Shown: positions 26,687-35,680 of the stretch, piece by piece | Layout: the number at the start of each line of letters is the position of its first letter | Numbering within the stretch: the stretch's first letter is position 1 | Assembly: GCF_001457415.1 (NCBI RefSeq) | Contig: NZ_LN881724.1 | Coordinates: 2,108,001 to 2,172,000 of the forward strand | From: Gorillibacterium timonense | Lineage (GTDB): Bacteria; Bacillota; Bacilli; Paenibacillales; NBRC-103111 | DNA length: 64,000 nt | Direction: 5' to 3' | Notes under the pieces: model-generated | What the model saw: the letters and a program-made list of their open reading frames with translations, nothing else | Told to the model about the DNA's origin: nothing | The model's database searches: none | Position numbers and translations under genes: made by a program

Positions 26687-27040
26687 TCAAGATTGAGCTG
26701 CACGGTAAACCTCTTCCCCTAACACATCGTTAACGGCCTTAATGAAATTCACATAAGCATAGTCGTGATCCACTCGCCCCGAATAGGATAATGAAAGGAT
26801 CTGCTCCACCTTCGCAGAGTCGAATTGATAGCTGTCCGACAGCAATCGTTTCAATTCCTCTGCCGACCCACCTGCAGCAAACAAGCGTGCAGCCCTGTAC
26901 ACGGCATTTTCTTCGTAATGCCGCTGCCCCCAACCTTTCGACAACCGCTGCACCTCCAAACGAACTGCGATCCTCTTCGCCGCATACAGAACCGTCAGAA
27001 TGATGCACAACAATCCCAAGATATGCAGCCCTTCATTCAT
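26687..27040 (-). CDS. Conserved hypothetical single-pass membrane protein
   Basis: The 117-aa product has one N-terminal membrane segment (LHILGLLCIILTVLYAAKRI, residues 5-24) and a soluble helical C-terminal part containing YRAARLFAAGGSAEELKRLL. It starts at an ATG behind GGGAGGGAG. I do not recognise a named domain. It stands alone between YitT and the second tRNA-Leu. Confidence 0.7.
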   Translation of the reverse strand: MNEGLHILGLLCIILTVLYAAKRIAVRLEVQRLSKGWGQRHYEENAVYRAARLFAAGGSAEELKRLLSDSYQFDSAKVEQILSLSYSGRVDHDYAYVNFIKAVNDVLGEEVYRAAQS

Positions 27041-27150
27041 GATGGGCTCCCTCCCTTTTCCCTAGAAGTTTTGCTACGCCCCAAAGCTTAGCATTTCCGA
27101 TGTAAGCATGGGATTAAGGGAGCGGCCCTAGGTGTTAAAATCGTGTAAAG

Positions 27151-27173
27151 AAAAAGAGCCCTGAACGGGCTCT
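27151..27173 (-). terminator. Intrinsic terminator
   Basis: AGAGCCC/GGGCTCT with a 5-base loop is followed on the minus strand by TTTTTCTTT. It lies after the dGTPase remnant and probably once ended that gene. Confidence 0.75.
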
Positions 27174-27233
27174 ATTAATACTTATTAGAAGGACTGGATC
27201 AAATAAACCATTGCTAGCTTTTACGGACATGGT

Positions 27234-27450
27234 TTACTCAATTCCACTCAGTTCCCGATATAGCATTCTTGCATACGAATCAGTCATGCCGCTGATCTGC
27301 AGCAGAAAGATTTATTTCTGAATTGTATTATGCCTTAGACAGAATTCGAAAAGCTTGTGCAATTACCTTCAAAATTTTCAAGATCACTAATCATCTCTTC
27401 AGACAGCAGAACTCTTAATGCATCTCTTATACCAAATTGATTTTCCAGAA
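27234..27450 (-). pseudogene. Remnant of a dGTP triphosphohydrolase-like (HD) gene
   Basis: Two fragments of a protein tail are readable in different frames. The first reads IRDALRVLLSEEMISDLENF then EGN, recalling the NFEGNAQ region of dGTPases. The second, ending at TAA 27234-27236, reads ISGMTDSYARMLYREL then SGIE, like the dGTPase C terminus. A frame change and a stop separate them and the whole N-terminal HD part is missing. I read it as a decayed dgt-type gene left beside the tRNA. Confidence 0.5.
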
Positions 27451-27463
27451 TACAAAACAAAAA

Positions 27464-27494
27464 AAGAGTTCCGGCAAATTTGCTCGAAGCTCTT
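27464..27494 (-). terminator. Terminator of the second tRNA-Leu
   Basis: AAGAG and CTCTT close a stem continued by GCAAATTTGC at its core. On the minus strand TTTTTTTG follows. It begins 9 bases after the tRNA 3' end. Confidence 0.7.
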
Positions 27495-27502
27495 CATTGT
27501 AA

Positions 27503-27586
27503 TGCGGTCAAGAGGACTTGAACCTCCACGTCATTGCTGACACTAGAACCTGAATCTAGCGCGTCTGCCAATTCCGCCATGACCGC
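27503..27586 (-). tRNA. tRNA-Leu(CAG), second copy
   Basis: The 84-nt class II tRNA has acceptor GCGGTCA/TGACCGC, the same anticodon arm as the 25429 copy (anticodon CAG), a different variable arm (GTCAGCAATGAC), T-loop TTCAAGT and discriminator A. No CCA is encoded. It is a same-specificity duplicate 2 kb from the first. Confidence 0.95.
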
Positions 27587-27637
27587 GCAATATAGAATTT
27601 CCATTGTCCGACTAGGCTTGTCGAACAACCGAGGATC

Positions 27638-27667
27638 ACTATAACATGATCCTCGGTCGCTTGGCAA
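27638..27667 (-). promoter_or_regulatory. Promoter of the second tRNA-Leu
   Basis: TTGCCA (27662-27667), 18 bases, TATAGT (27638-27643) on the minus strand. The flanking arms CGAGGATCA and TGATCCTCG form a dyad over the -10, as at the first copy. About 65 bases around it are nearly identical in the two loci. Confidence 0.65.
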
Positions 27668-27675
27668 GCTTTAAT

Positions 27676-28668
27676 TTAAACAAATAGCTTCCTATACTCC
27701 CCGTAACCTTCTTCTTCCAGCTTGTCAATCGGCACGAAACGAAGAGCCGCGGAGTTGATGCAGTAACGCAAGCCGCCTTGATCCTGAGGACCGTCCGTGA
27801 AGACATGGCCGAGGTGGGAATCCGCTTCCTTACTGCGCACTTCGGTTCGGACCATGAAGTGGCTGTAATCGCCTTTCTCCTTCACTTTGTCGGCCTCGAC
27901 CGGCTTGGTGAAGCTCGGCCAACCGCAGCCGGAATCGTACTTATCGAGCGATGTGAAGAGCGGCTCGCCAGAGACGATGTCCACGTACAGCCCCTCCTCA
28001 CGATGATCGAAGAACTCATTGCGGAATGCCGGCTCGGTGGCGTTATTCTGCGTCACCTCATATTGCAGCGGGGTCAGCCTGTGCTTCAGCTCCTCCGGGC
28101 TCTCCTGCTTGGCCTTCTGAGACCAATGCTCCTCCAGAAAGCGATCCCGACCTGAGCCCTTGCGGTATTGCTTGTAGTGAGACGGATTCTTCTTATGAAA
28201 GTCCTGGTGGTACTCTTCCGCCGGATAGAAGGGCATGGCCGGTACGATCGGGGTGACGATCGGATGGCTGAAGCGGCCGCTTTCATTCAGCTTCTGCTTG
28301 GATTTCTCGGCAATGACTTTTTGCTCGTCGCTAAACGTAAAGATCGCGGTCCGATACGAATCTCCCCGATCGCAGAATTGCCCTTCCGCGTCGGTCGGAT
28401 CGATCTGCTGCCAGAACACCTCCACCAGCTCCTCATAAGGGAAGATCGCGGGGTCGAAGGTGATTTGAACCGCTTCGGTATGCCCCGTCGTGCCGGAGCA
28501 CACCTCCTTGTAGGTCGGATTTTCTTTATGGCCACCTGTATAGCCGGAGACGACCGAGATGATTCCGGGGCGCTCCTCAAAGGGAGTGATCATGCACCAG
28601 AAGCAGCCCCCTGCGAAGGTTGCCTTTTCCAATGAGTGGCCGGATTCCGGTAATATGCTGTCGTTCAT
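27676..28668 (-). CDS. msrAB: Fused methionine sulfoxide reductase MsrA-MsrB
   Basis: The protein is 330 aa. MsrA comes first with the catalytic GCFWCM (Cys22). MsrB follows from about residue 200 with SGCGWPSF and the catalytic [11 protein letters not shown]. The MsrB part lacks the two CxxC zinc pairs ([11 protein letters not shown] at that place), so it is the zinc-free type. Together they reduce both the S and R forms of methionine sulfoxide in the cytoplasm. The start at 28668 follows GGAGG. Confidence 0.95.
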   Translation of the reverse strand: MNDSILPESGHSLEKATFAGGCFWCMITPFEERPGIISVVSGYTGGHKENPTYKEVCSGTTGHTEAVQITFDPAIFPYEELVEVFWQQIDPTDAEGQFCDRGDSYRTAIFTFSDEQKVIAEKSKQKLNESGRFSHPIVTPIVPAMPFYPAEEYHQDFHKKNPSHYKQYRKGSGRDRFLEEHWSQKAKQESPEELKHRLTPLQYEVTQNNATEPAFRNEFFDHREEGLYVDIVSGEPLFTSLDKYDSGCGWPSFTKPVEADKVKEKGDYSHFMVRTEVRSKEADSHLGHVFTDGPQDQGGLRYCINSAALRFVPIDKLEEEGYGEYRKLFV

Positions 28669-28830
28669 TTGCCTATGCCTCCTGTCCTTAAACAAAGTTC
28701 TGCCGTTTCAGTATAGCATTTCACATGAGAGGGGCTCAAATGAACGATTCCCTCTCTTTCCCCTGTTCGAACCCAACAAAACACGCTATAATCGGGAAAT
28801 GCTGTTTTTTAGAAAGAAGGAGGAACCGCA

Positions 28831-30192
28831 ATGCCGCACGCACTCGCAAAGCCGACGCAAAATCGGCTGCAAGTTTTGATCAGCATCGTTCTCGCCATGC
28901 TGGTCGCTTCCATGGATACCACCATCATCAACACCACCATGCCGATCATCGTGAAGGATCTGGGGGGCTATCACCTCTATGCCTGGGCTTTCGCCTCTTA
29001 TATGATCTTCTCCACGGTGCTGACCCCGATTGCCGGACGAATTTCGGATTTGTACGGCCGGAAGAACATATTAGCCATGGGAATCATCGTATTCCTATTC
29101 GGATCGCTCCTGTGCGGCCTTAGCCAAACCATGCTTCAATTGATTCTGTTCCGTGCGATTCAAGGGATTGGCGCCGGGATCATGAATCCTTTCCCCGCCA
29201 TCATCGCGGGTGACCTGTACCCCATCGAAGAACGCGGCAAGATTCAAGCGCTCTTCTCCGCCATGTGGGGGATTTCGGCGGTAATCGCCCCTCTCTTCGG
29301 AGCGATGTTCACCGAATATGCCACTTGGCGGTGGATCTTCTACATCAACATACCCATCTGTCTCTTGTCGCTGTTCTTCCTTCGCGCGTACAAGGAAGAA
29401 TATGAGCCGAGACCGGCGGCCGTCGATTATGGCGGAGCAGCGCTCTTCACCGTTGGCGTCAGCCTCACGCTCGCCGCAACCGCATTCGAGAAAGAGGCCG
29501 TCTGGCTCGTCCTCTCCGGGGTCGCGGTGCTCGCGCTGTTCGTCTGGTATGAGCGCCGACAAAAGTCGCCGATCGTGCCGCTCTCTCTGTTCAGAGGCGT
29601 GCCGATTCGGAGAATGAACATCAATGCCTTCCTCTCCAACGCTGCTTTATTTGGGACAGCCAGCTATGCGCCGACCTTCCTTCAGGAGCAGGGACACTCC
29701 ACCTTCATCAGCGGTGTCGCCCTTCTCGCTCAATCTGTCGGTTGGATGCTGATGTCGGTTCCCGCCGGAAAACTGATCATGCGGTTCGGTTATGCGAAGC
29801 TCATGATCGTAGGGAACATTCTGCTTGTGTTGTCAGGCATTCAATTGTATTTCCTAACCGGAACCAGCAGTTACATCTATATGCTGCTCGCCTTGTTCAT
29901 TCAAGGAATGGCCTTCGGCATTCTTGTTACCGTGACCATCATCGGAGCTCAACAATTCGTCGATGGTGATCAGAAGGGGGTCTCCACCTCGCTCATGATG
30001 TTTTCACGCAACATTGGCACCGCGGTCGGCGTAACCGTGATGGGAAGCCTGCTAACTGGGGCCGCCCAATTCATGACCGGCATCCATAACCTGTTCCTGT
30101 ATGGATTGATCGTCAGCGTTCTCTCCTTGGCAACGTCCTTCCTGGTGCCGAATGAAACGCCGGCTGCTGAAAGTACACCGAACGCAGCCTAA
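28831..30192 (+). CDS. MFS multidrug exporter, DHA2 (EmrB/QacA)-like
   Basis: The 453-aa protein has about 12-14 membrane segments and the DHA2 signatures SMDTTIINTTMP (motif D1) and GRISDLYGRKNIL (motif A). It starts behind AAGGAGG. It is divergent from msrAB with a gap of about 160 bases. It probably exports lipophilic drugs with proton exchange; no regulator gene is adjacent. Confidence 0.9.
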   Translation: MPHALAKPTQNRLQVLISIVLAMLVASMDTTIINTTMPIIVKDLGGYHLYAWAFASYMIFSTVLTPIAGRISDLYGRKNILAMGIIVFLFGSLLCGLSQTMLQLILFRAIQGIGAGIMNPFPAIIAGDLYPIEERGKIQALFSAMWGISAVIAPLFGAMFTEYATWRWIFYINIPICLLSLFFLRAYKEEYEPRPAAVDYGGAALFTVGVSLTLAATAFEKEAVWLVLSGVAVLALFVWYERRQKSPIVPLSLFRGVPIRRMNINAFLSNAALFGTASYAPTFLQEQGHSTFISGVALLAQSVGWMLMSVPAGKLIMRFGYAKLMIVGNILLVLSGIQLYFLTGTSSYIYMLLALFIQGMAFGILVTVTIIGAQQFVDGDQKGVSTSLMMFSRNIGTAVGVTVMGSLLTGAAQFMTGIHNLFLYGLIVSVLSLATSFLVPNETPAAESTPNAA

Positions 30193-30324
30193 AGGAACTC
30201 CGGAAGTTAGCTATTTGCTGTGGTTGACCAGTAAAGGCAGTCGCAACCGAATTGTTGGACAACCCCCAATCGGTCTCTAAACTACCCTAATTCGCATCAT
30301 GGTTTTTCGATACAAATATCAATA

Positions 30325-30355
30325 AAGAAGCCCATCCGAAACGGATGGGCTTCTT
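30325..30355. terminator. Bidirectional intrinsic terminator
   Basis: AAGAAGCCCATCCG/CGGATGGGCTTCTT with an AAA loop and T runs in both directions. It serves the converging exporter and LysM-CAP genes. Confidence 0.9.
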
Positions 30356-30380
30356 TTCCTTCATCTTCATCAACTCAAAA

Positions 30381-31058
30381 TTAGTTCGTGAATTCTTGCA
30401 CCCAAGCGCCGTTGTAGTACCCTACTCCGATCTTGGTGTAATGCGTGTTCAAGATATTGGCTTTGTGTCCGGCGCTGTTCATCCAGGCGGTCATGACTTC
30501 CTGCGGAGTGCGCTGACCTTTGGCAATGTTCTCGCCTGCATAGGAATGCGGGATGCCATATCGGGTCATCATATCAAAAGGCGATCCGTACGTCGGAGAC
30601 GTATGGCTGAAGTAATTGTTTACGATCATGTCCTTCGCCTTGTCGACGGCCATCTTGGAGAGGGCGGAGTCGAAGGTGAGCGGGCTCAGTCCGGCAGCGG
30701 CGCGTTCCTGGTTGACAATCGTTGCAACCTGCTTCGCATACGAAGTTGCCGTGTCTTCCTTGGCCGGCGTCGTTTGGGTCGGCGTCGAAGGAGCCGTCGT
30801 CGTCTTGCTCGGAATCGTGACGCTCATGCCTTCCCAGATGATATTAGGATTCTTGATCTGGGTGTTGGCCTGGATCAAAGACTGCAGAGACACTCCGTGG
30901 CTGACCGCGATCTTCCACATCGTATCGTTGGATTTCACGGTATATGCGGACGCCGCATCGGCGGTACCTGCGGTGAGAAACGGAGCGGCAAACAAGCTGC
31001 CCGCGAGTGCGGTTGTAAGCAGACGACGGGAGATAACAGCGGTTGTTCTATTCTTCAA
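30381..31058 (-). CDS. Secreted LysM-CAP (SCP/YkwD-like) protein
   Basis: The 225-aa product has a signal peptide cut near ADAAS, one LysM domain (YTVKSNDTMWKIAVSHGVSL), a Thr/Pro-rich linker (TTTAPSTPTQTTPAKE) and a C-terminal CAP domain (IVNQERAAAGLSPL, HTSPTYGSPFDMM, AGENIAKG, HKANILNTHYTKIGVGYY). I place the start at TTG 31058, 8 bases after AAAGGAGAG. It would bind peptidoglycan through LysM. The 5' leader is a c-di-AMP riboswitch, which fits a cell wall role. Confidence 0.9.
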   Translation of the reverse strand: MKNRTTAVISRRLLTTALAGSLFAAPFLTAGTADAASAYTVKSNDTMWKIAVSHGVSLQSLIQANTQIKNPNIIWEGMSVTIPSKTTTAPSTPTQTTPAKEDTATSYAKQVATIVNQERAAAGLSPLTFDSALSKMAVDKAKDMIVNNYFSHTSPTYGSPFDMMTRYGIPHSYAGENIAKGQRTPQEVMTAWMNSAGHKANILNTHYTKIGVGYYNGAWVQEFTN

Positions 31059-31077
31059 AACGTACACTCTCCTTTGG

Positions 31078-31220
31078 CGGCCTGCGAGGTTAGCTGACGG
31101 ATTCGGGAATAAGAGAGAGCTTCCCGGACGCTTTCGTCGATACGAGTCCAGCGTCTTCACCCCTAAAATGGGTTCCCCCGCGCTCCGGTCAAGAGCTTCG
31201 GCCTGAATGGTGTTCCTTGA
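31078..31220 (-). promoter_or_regulatory. c-di-AMP (ydaO/yuaA) riboswitch
   Basis: On the minus strand the leader contains the conserved blocks GCGGGGGAACCCA, TAGGGGTGAAGAC and, near the end, CCGAATCCGTCAGCTAACCT then CGCAGGC. These match the ydaO aptamer. The ribosome site of the LysM-CAP gene follows about 10 bases later. c-di-AMP binding normally switches such genes off. Confidence 0.92.
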
Positions 31221-31285
31221 CCGCCTCTATTCTATCATAAGGAGAATGCGAAATGGCCCGGTAAATAATAGAAACCGGCTCTCCC

Positions 31286-32788
31286 CTAGAGAGAGAACCA
31301 GTTCTTCATGGGTTGTGCATGCGACGCCCTGAGGTGAATATAGTCATTTGTTTGCGGGTCGTAGCGGTAGTCCTTTCGCCATAACGGAGCGAATCGGATA
31401 ACCTGCCGAAGTGCATGTAGAATGGTTCGTACTTCGGCATCTTGAATGATCGGATGCAGCGATAGCCGGACCCAGCCTGGTTTCTCCAGAAGGTTGCCCT
31501 TCTCGACCTGACGGCGGATGCGTTCCGATTCGTCCTTGGAGAGTCCGAAGAGAAAGTGACCGTACGTGCCCGCGCAGGAGCAGCCGCCGCGGGATTGAAT
31601 GCCGAATCGGTCGTTCAACAGCCGGACGATCAATGGATAATGAATCGTCTCACAGGTAAAGGATACGACGGGAAGCCGCTCGCGAAGCTCATGATCGAGG
31701 ATTCGGATTCCCGGTATCGCGTCCATCCCATTCAGCAATAGCTCCGTCAGCTGACATTCCCGCTCGCAGATTTCATCGGCCCCCATCTGCTCCTTCAAAG
31801 CGAAAGCGAGAGCCGCTTTCGCCGCCTGCAGGTAACCGGGCGTCCCTCCATCTTCTCGTTCTTCTTTGTCTTCCAAGTAAGTGACGCCGCCCCAGCGGTC
31901 GGTCCATAATACGGTTCCTCCACCCGGGAGGTCTGGAACCGGACCGACAACGAGCTTGGAATTGACCGCAAGCACGCCGCTCGAGCCCGGCCCGCCAAGA
32001 AATTTATGGGGAGAAAAATAAACAGCGTCCAACGCTTCCTCCGGATCATCCGGATGCATAGTCAACCGCGAATAGGGAGCAGAGGCGGTCCAATCGGCAA
32101 AGACAATTCCACCGTGCCGGTGCATGACTCGCGCCAGCTTGCCGAGCTCCGGCATGATCCCGGTCACGTTGGAGCACGAGGTAAAGGCTCCGATCTTTCT
32201 TTTGCGATGAGAATAGCTCTGAACGGCCTCTTCCAGTCGCTGCGCGCTGACTTGACCGCCTTCATCTGGCTCCAGCACAATCACATCCGCGATCGTCTCC
32301 TGCCAGGAGATCTGGTTGGAATGATGTTCCATATGCGTCACGAAGACGACCGGTCTCTCCTCCTCCGGGAGATCGACAGTCGGTTCCCAACCCGTCGGCA
32401 TGCGCAAGCCGAGCAGTCTCTGCAGTTTGTTGACCGCAGCCGTCATGCCATTGCCGCAGAACAGCAGCAGATCATCCGGCCCCGCATGAATCTCATGCTT
32501 GATGAGGCGCTTGGCCTCCCGATAAGCATTCGTCACCATAGCACCGGTAAACGTTGCCTCGCTGTGGGTATTGGCCGCATAAGGACCGAAATCCTCGATC
32601 AGCTTCCGCTCGATCGGCCCATACATGCGGCCGCTTGCCGCCCAGTCCGCATACAGAATTCGCTGGATGCCATACGGAGTGCGGAACAATCCGTTGTATC
32701 CCAGAGTCTGTCGGCGAAATCGGGAAAAATGCTGCTCAAGCTCCCGGTGGCTCCTCGTGTAGTTGTCCAGTCGGCAAACTTCCTTCAC
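31286..32788 (-). CDS. Class V aminotransferase (cysteine desulfurase-like), long form
   Basis: The 500-aa PLP enzyme has the class V fold: YADWAASGRMYGPIE, HMEHHSNQISWQE, FADWTASAPY and the PLP-lysine motif SPHKFLGGPGSSG. A Cys-containing loop near the C terminus (SRGGCSCAGTYGHFLFG) could carry a persulfide. It starts with GTG behind GGAGGGG. The next gene in the same direction, upstream, is a DsrE-like protein. It may release sulfur from cysteine or act on another amino compound. Confidence 0.8.
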   Translation of the reverse strand: MKEVCRLDNYTRSHRELEQHFSRFRRQTLGYNGLFRTPYGIQRILYADWAASGRMYGPIERKLIEDFGPYAANTHSEATFTGAMVTNAYREAKRLIKHEIHAGPDDLLLFCGNGMTAAVNKLQRLLGLRMPTGWEPTVDLPEEERPVVFVTHMEHHSNQISWQETIADVIVLEPDEGGQVSAQRLEEAVQSYSHRKRKIGAFTSCSNVTGIMPELGKLARVMHRHGGIVFADWTASAPYSRLTMHPDDPEEALDAVYFSPHKFLGGPGSSGVLAVNSKLVVGPVPDLPGGGTVLWTDRWGGVTYLEDKEEREDGGTPGYLQAAKAALAFALKEQMGADEICERECQLTELLLNGMDAIPGIRILDHELRERLPVVSFTCETIHYPLIVRLLNDRFGIQSRGGCSCAGTYGHFLFGLSKDESERIRRQVEKGNLLEKPGWVRLSLHPIIQDAEVRTILHALRQVIRFAPLWRKDYRYDPQTNDYIHLRASHAQPMKNWFSL

Positions 32789-32868
32789 CTACAGCCCCTC
32801 CGTTATTCCATGTAAGAGCAGAATATGCGGGGACTTCTCATGAGGTTTGCCTTTTGGCTGAAAACGAA

Positions 32869-33345
32869 TTAAATGAACAGCTGCATATCCGCTTCAAGCG
32901 CATCCTTCAAGTACGTCTTCGCCTCGACAATTTCAAGCTCGGGTATGAACTCTTCCGGCTGAAAGCCCATGATCTCCACCGATAGCTTGCAGGCGTAGAA
33001 CTTAATGTTCTTTTTGCGAGCACCCTTCAAGAAAGCAGACAAGGGCGGAGCATCATCGTCTTCCATCATCTCCAGGAGCATTTTCTTGCCGAGACCTGCA
33101 TAGTTCATCCGCGACAAAGGCAGTTCATCCGGCCCCTTCGGGGTCATACGGCCGAGCATCTTTTCATAGAGCGTCTTGTCCTCATCGGTCAGCTTGTCCG
33201 GATCGCGTACGAGGAACAAGCCCCAGAAGGCGAAAAACATCGTCACCTCCACGTCCAGCTCGCGAGCGCTGTTCGCCAGAATCAAGGCGGCCATCGCTTT
33301 GTCGTATTCCCCGCTAAATACAAGCAGATTCATTCGTTTGTCCAT
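32869..33345 (-). CDS. DsrE/DsrF/DrsH-like family protein
   Basis: The 158-aa protein has the DsrE-like alpha/beta fold (MNLLVFSGEYDKAMAALILA, then VEVTMFFAFWGLFLV). A Cys in IKFYACKLSVEIMG could accept sulfane sulfur. The start at 33345 is 10 bases after GAGGAG; the frame extends to 33381. Members move sulfur or sit with rhodanese and SirA-like proteins. It stands between a Cys-rich small gene and a class V aminotransferase, all in the same direction. Confidence 0.8.
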   Translation of the reverse strand: MDKRMNLLVFSGEYDKAMAALILANSARELDVEVTMFFAFWGLFLVRDPDKLTDEDKTLYEKMLGRMTPKGPDELPLSRMNYAGLGKKMLLEMMEDDDAPPLSAFLKGARKKNIKFYACKLSVEIMGFQPEEFIPELEIVEAKTYLKDALEADMQLFI

Positions 33346-33514
33346 CGTTGCTTCACTCCTCTTCGCTCCGTCTTCTGTCATTCGCCGTCTTCACGACCGC
33401 AATGATCTTGCGTTAGTTTTCACGAAGGGGAATCCAGGTATGCGCAAGCACCAGAAAACCAAGGCTGCAGCTGTGATAAATGCCATTATTCTTCACCAAA
33501 CTCTATGTAAAAGG

Positions 33515-33551
33515 AAAACCCCCTTCGAGCGTAACGCGACGCTGAAGGGGG
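33515..33551 (-). terminator. Intrinsic terminator after the Cys-rich small gene
   Basis: CCCCCTTC (33519-33526) and GAAGGGGG (33544-33551), with an inner AGCGT/ACGCT pair, are followed on the minus strand by TTTTCCTTTT. Confidence 0.8.
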
Positions 33552-33600
33552 CGATTTCCTATCTATCGAAATGGCAGGATCTTGATAATGAAAAGAAGGA

Positions 33601-33786
33601 TTATTCGTAGTAAGCGTTGATCATGCGGCCGATCTCCGAACCGGCTTGCTCTTCGTCAACCGGAATTCCTTGCTCGGCCCAACAATGGCGGCAAATCTCT
33701 TCACTGGCACAGGCGGCGGCATCATCGCAGGTGTAGCAAAATTGCAGCAGGTTCATCGTTACCTGATCGTTGTTCATCTCTTTCAT
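33601..33786 (-). CDS. Small cysteine-rich protein
   Basis: The product is 61 aa, starting MKEMNNDQVTMNLLQF behind GGGAGTGATTGAG. It has four closely set Cys, CYTCDDAAAC and CRHC, followed by an acidic tail. The spacing suggests a metal or redox site. I do not recognise a named family. It lies upstream of the DsrE-like gene with a terminator between them. Confidence 0.65.
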   Translation of the reverse strand: MKEMNNDQVTMNLLQFCYTCDDAAACASEEICRHCWAEQGIPVDEEQAGSEIGRMINAYYE

Positions 33787-34017
33787 CTCAATCACTCCCA
33801 TCGTTGTTTACAAGTACATTGTAACACATTTCACAAAGAATAAAGTGATTTTTTTCACACTACTTATAAAATCTTTCTTTTCCCTGTTTCCCCTCTCGCC
33901 TGACATTTGTCACCCTCAACTCCTGACACCTCATACTGATGTTTCTCTCTTCTAAAAGCTAAGATAAGGACATGAAATTGATCGACGGTATGAACAAGAA
34001 GGAGCGGATGCGGCCTC

Positions 34018-34923
34018 ATGGAAACCATCATTGAACTGGATAAAGTCAGCAAAACCTTTCAAGGCAAGAAAGCGGTAAACGGAATCAGCTTCCGCATCGA
34101 TCAAGGCGAAATCGTCGCGATTCTCGGACCGAACGGGGCTGGCAAAACAACAACCCTCTCCATGCTGCTCGGCCTGCTTCGACCGACGGAAGGAACGATC
34201 CGTTTATTTGGACATGAGCCGGGCAAACGCGAGGTGCGGGAACGGATCGGAGCCATGCTGCAGGAAGTGAGCGTGATGGACCGGCTCCGTGTCCACGAAT
34301 TGATTAGCTTGATCCGGTCGTATTACCCTCATCCCCTCACCCTGGAAGAATTAACTACGATCACGGGTCTCGCTAAAACCGACTTGAACCGCTACGCGGA
34401 GAAGCTCTCCGGCGGGCAAAAACGCAACCTGGGCTTTGCCCTCGCCCTTGCAGGAGATCCCGACCTTCTGTTCTTCGATGAGCCGACGGTAGGCTTGGAT
34501 ATCACAGCGAGACGTCGGTTCTGGGAGCAAGCGAGGCGGTTGGCTGATCAAGGCAAGACGATCGTATTCACCACTCACTATTTGCAGGAAGCAGATGATT
34601 TCGCCAAACGAATTCTGCTGTTCAACCAAGGGGAGCTCATTGCGGACGGAACTCCCGAGGAGATTAAATCCCGGATTCTCAAGCAATCGGTCTCTTTCCA
34701 CTCCAATGAGGACAACCCAGAGCTTAGAGCGAAGCTGGCCGCACTGCCCGAGATCGACGATTGCTACTTCAAGGAAGGACGAATTACCGTCACAACTGAC
34801 AATACGGACAAGGCTTTGACCGCCCTCATTCTCGGCCGATTCCCGATCCATGACATCCGGATCGATTCCGGCCGTTTAGATGAAGCCTTTGAACAATTGA
34901 CCCATATCGCGGAGGAGAACTAA
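34018..34923 (+). CDS. ABC-2 type exporter ATP-binding protein
   Basis: The 301-aa ATPase has Walker A GPNGAGKTT, signature KLSGGQKRN, Walker B LLFFDEPTVGLD and H-loop FTTHYLQEADDF. The C-terminal extension is typical of drug/antibiotic ABC-2 exporters. It is followed by its permease after 4 bases, then a histidine kinase and response regulator. The order equals that of YvfRSTU-type loci. Confidence 0.95.
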   Translation: METIIELDKVSKTFQGKKAVNGISFRIDQGEIVAILGPNGAGKTTTLSMLLGLLRPTEGTIRLFGHEPGKREVRERIGAMLQEVSVMDRLRVHELISLIRSYYPHPLTLEELTTITGLAKTDLNRYAEKLSGGQKRNLGFALALAGDPDLLFFDEPTVGLDITARRRFWEQARRLADQGKTIVFTTHYLQEADDFAKRILLFNQGELIADGTPEEIKSRILKQSVSFHSNEDNPELRAKLAALPEIDDCYFKEGRITVTTDNTDKALTALILGRFPIHDIRIDSGRLDEAFEQLTHIAEEN

Positions 34924-34927
34924 ACCC

Positions 34928-35668
34928 ATGATGACGATATTGAAAGCCCAATGCCGTGCAGAGCTGTTGCGCATTTTCCGAAACCCCTATTATGTCTTCT
35001 GGTCCCTCGCCATGCCGATCCTGTTCTATATCATCTTCACCCGCATTGTGAATACCGGAGCGGATAATCCCGGTTTATGGGAAGCTCATTATCTGATGTC
35101 GATGACCGCTTTTAGCGTAATGGGCTCCTCCATCATGACCCTCGGGATCCGCATGGTGCAGGAAAGAACAAACGGCTGGTCCACCTACCTGCGGATCACC
35201 CCGCTGCCCGGTTCTGTTTCCTTCGCAGGCAAAATGTTCGGGCAGACGATGATGCATCTCTTTTCCATCGCGATGATCTTCCTGGCGGGTTATCTGATCA
35301 ATGGGGTAACCTTGAGCGCGGGTCAATGGTTGGCATGCGGGATTTGGATCTTGATCGCTTCTCTCCCCTTCCTCGCCCTGGGAACCATCATCGGCTCCAT
35401 GCGTCGGGTCGACACGGCAAGCGGCGTCAGCAACGCGATCTACATGATCCTCGCCATAAGTGGAGGGATGTGGATGCCGATCGACATTCTCCCGAAGGTC
35501 ATGCAGCACATTGCCAAGTGGCTGCCCTCGTATAATTTTGGCAGCGGAGCTTGGGAGATCGTGCGCGGGGCGCGTCCGGAATGGCATGCGGTCATGATCC
35601 TACTGGGCTACCTGGTCTTGTTTATGGTACTATCCTTCTATATTCGAAAAAAACAAGAAGTCGCATAG
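34928..35668 (+). CDS. ABC-2 type exporter permease
   Basis: The 246-aa protein has six membrane segments of the ABC2_membrane family (NPYYVFWSLAMPILFYIIFT and ISGGMWMPIDILPKVM). It forms the channel with the ATPase encoded just upstream. The substrate is unknown; lipids or antimicrobial compounds are common for this class. Confidence 0.93.
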   Translation: MMTILKAQCRAELLRIFRNPYYVFWSLAMPILFYIIFTRIVNTGADNPGLWEAHYLMSMTAFSVMGSSIMTLGIRMVQERTNGWSTYLRITPLPGSVSFAGKMFGQTMMHLFSIAMIFLAGYLINGVTLSAGQWLACGIWILIASLPFLALGTIIGSMRRVDTASGVSNAIYMILAISGGMWMPIDILPKVMQHIAKWLPSYNFGSGAWEIVRGARPEWHAVMILLGYLVLFMVLSFYIRKKQEVA

Positions 35669-35680
35669 GAGCTGTCCGGT

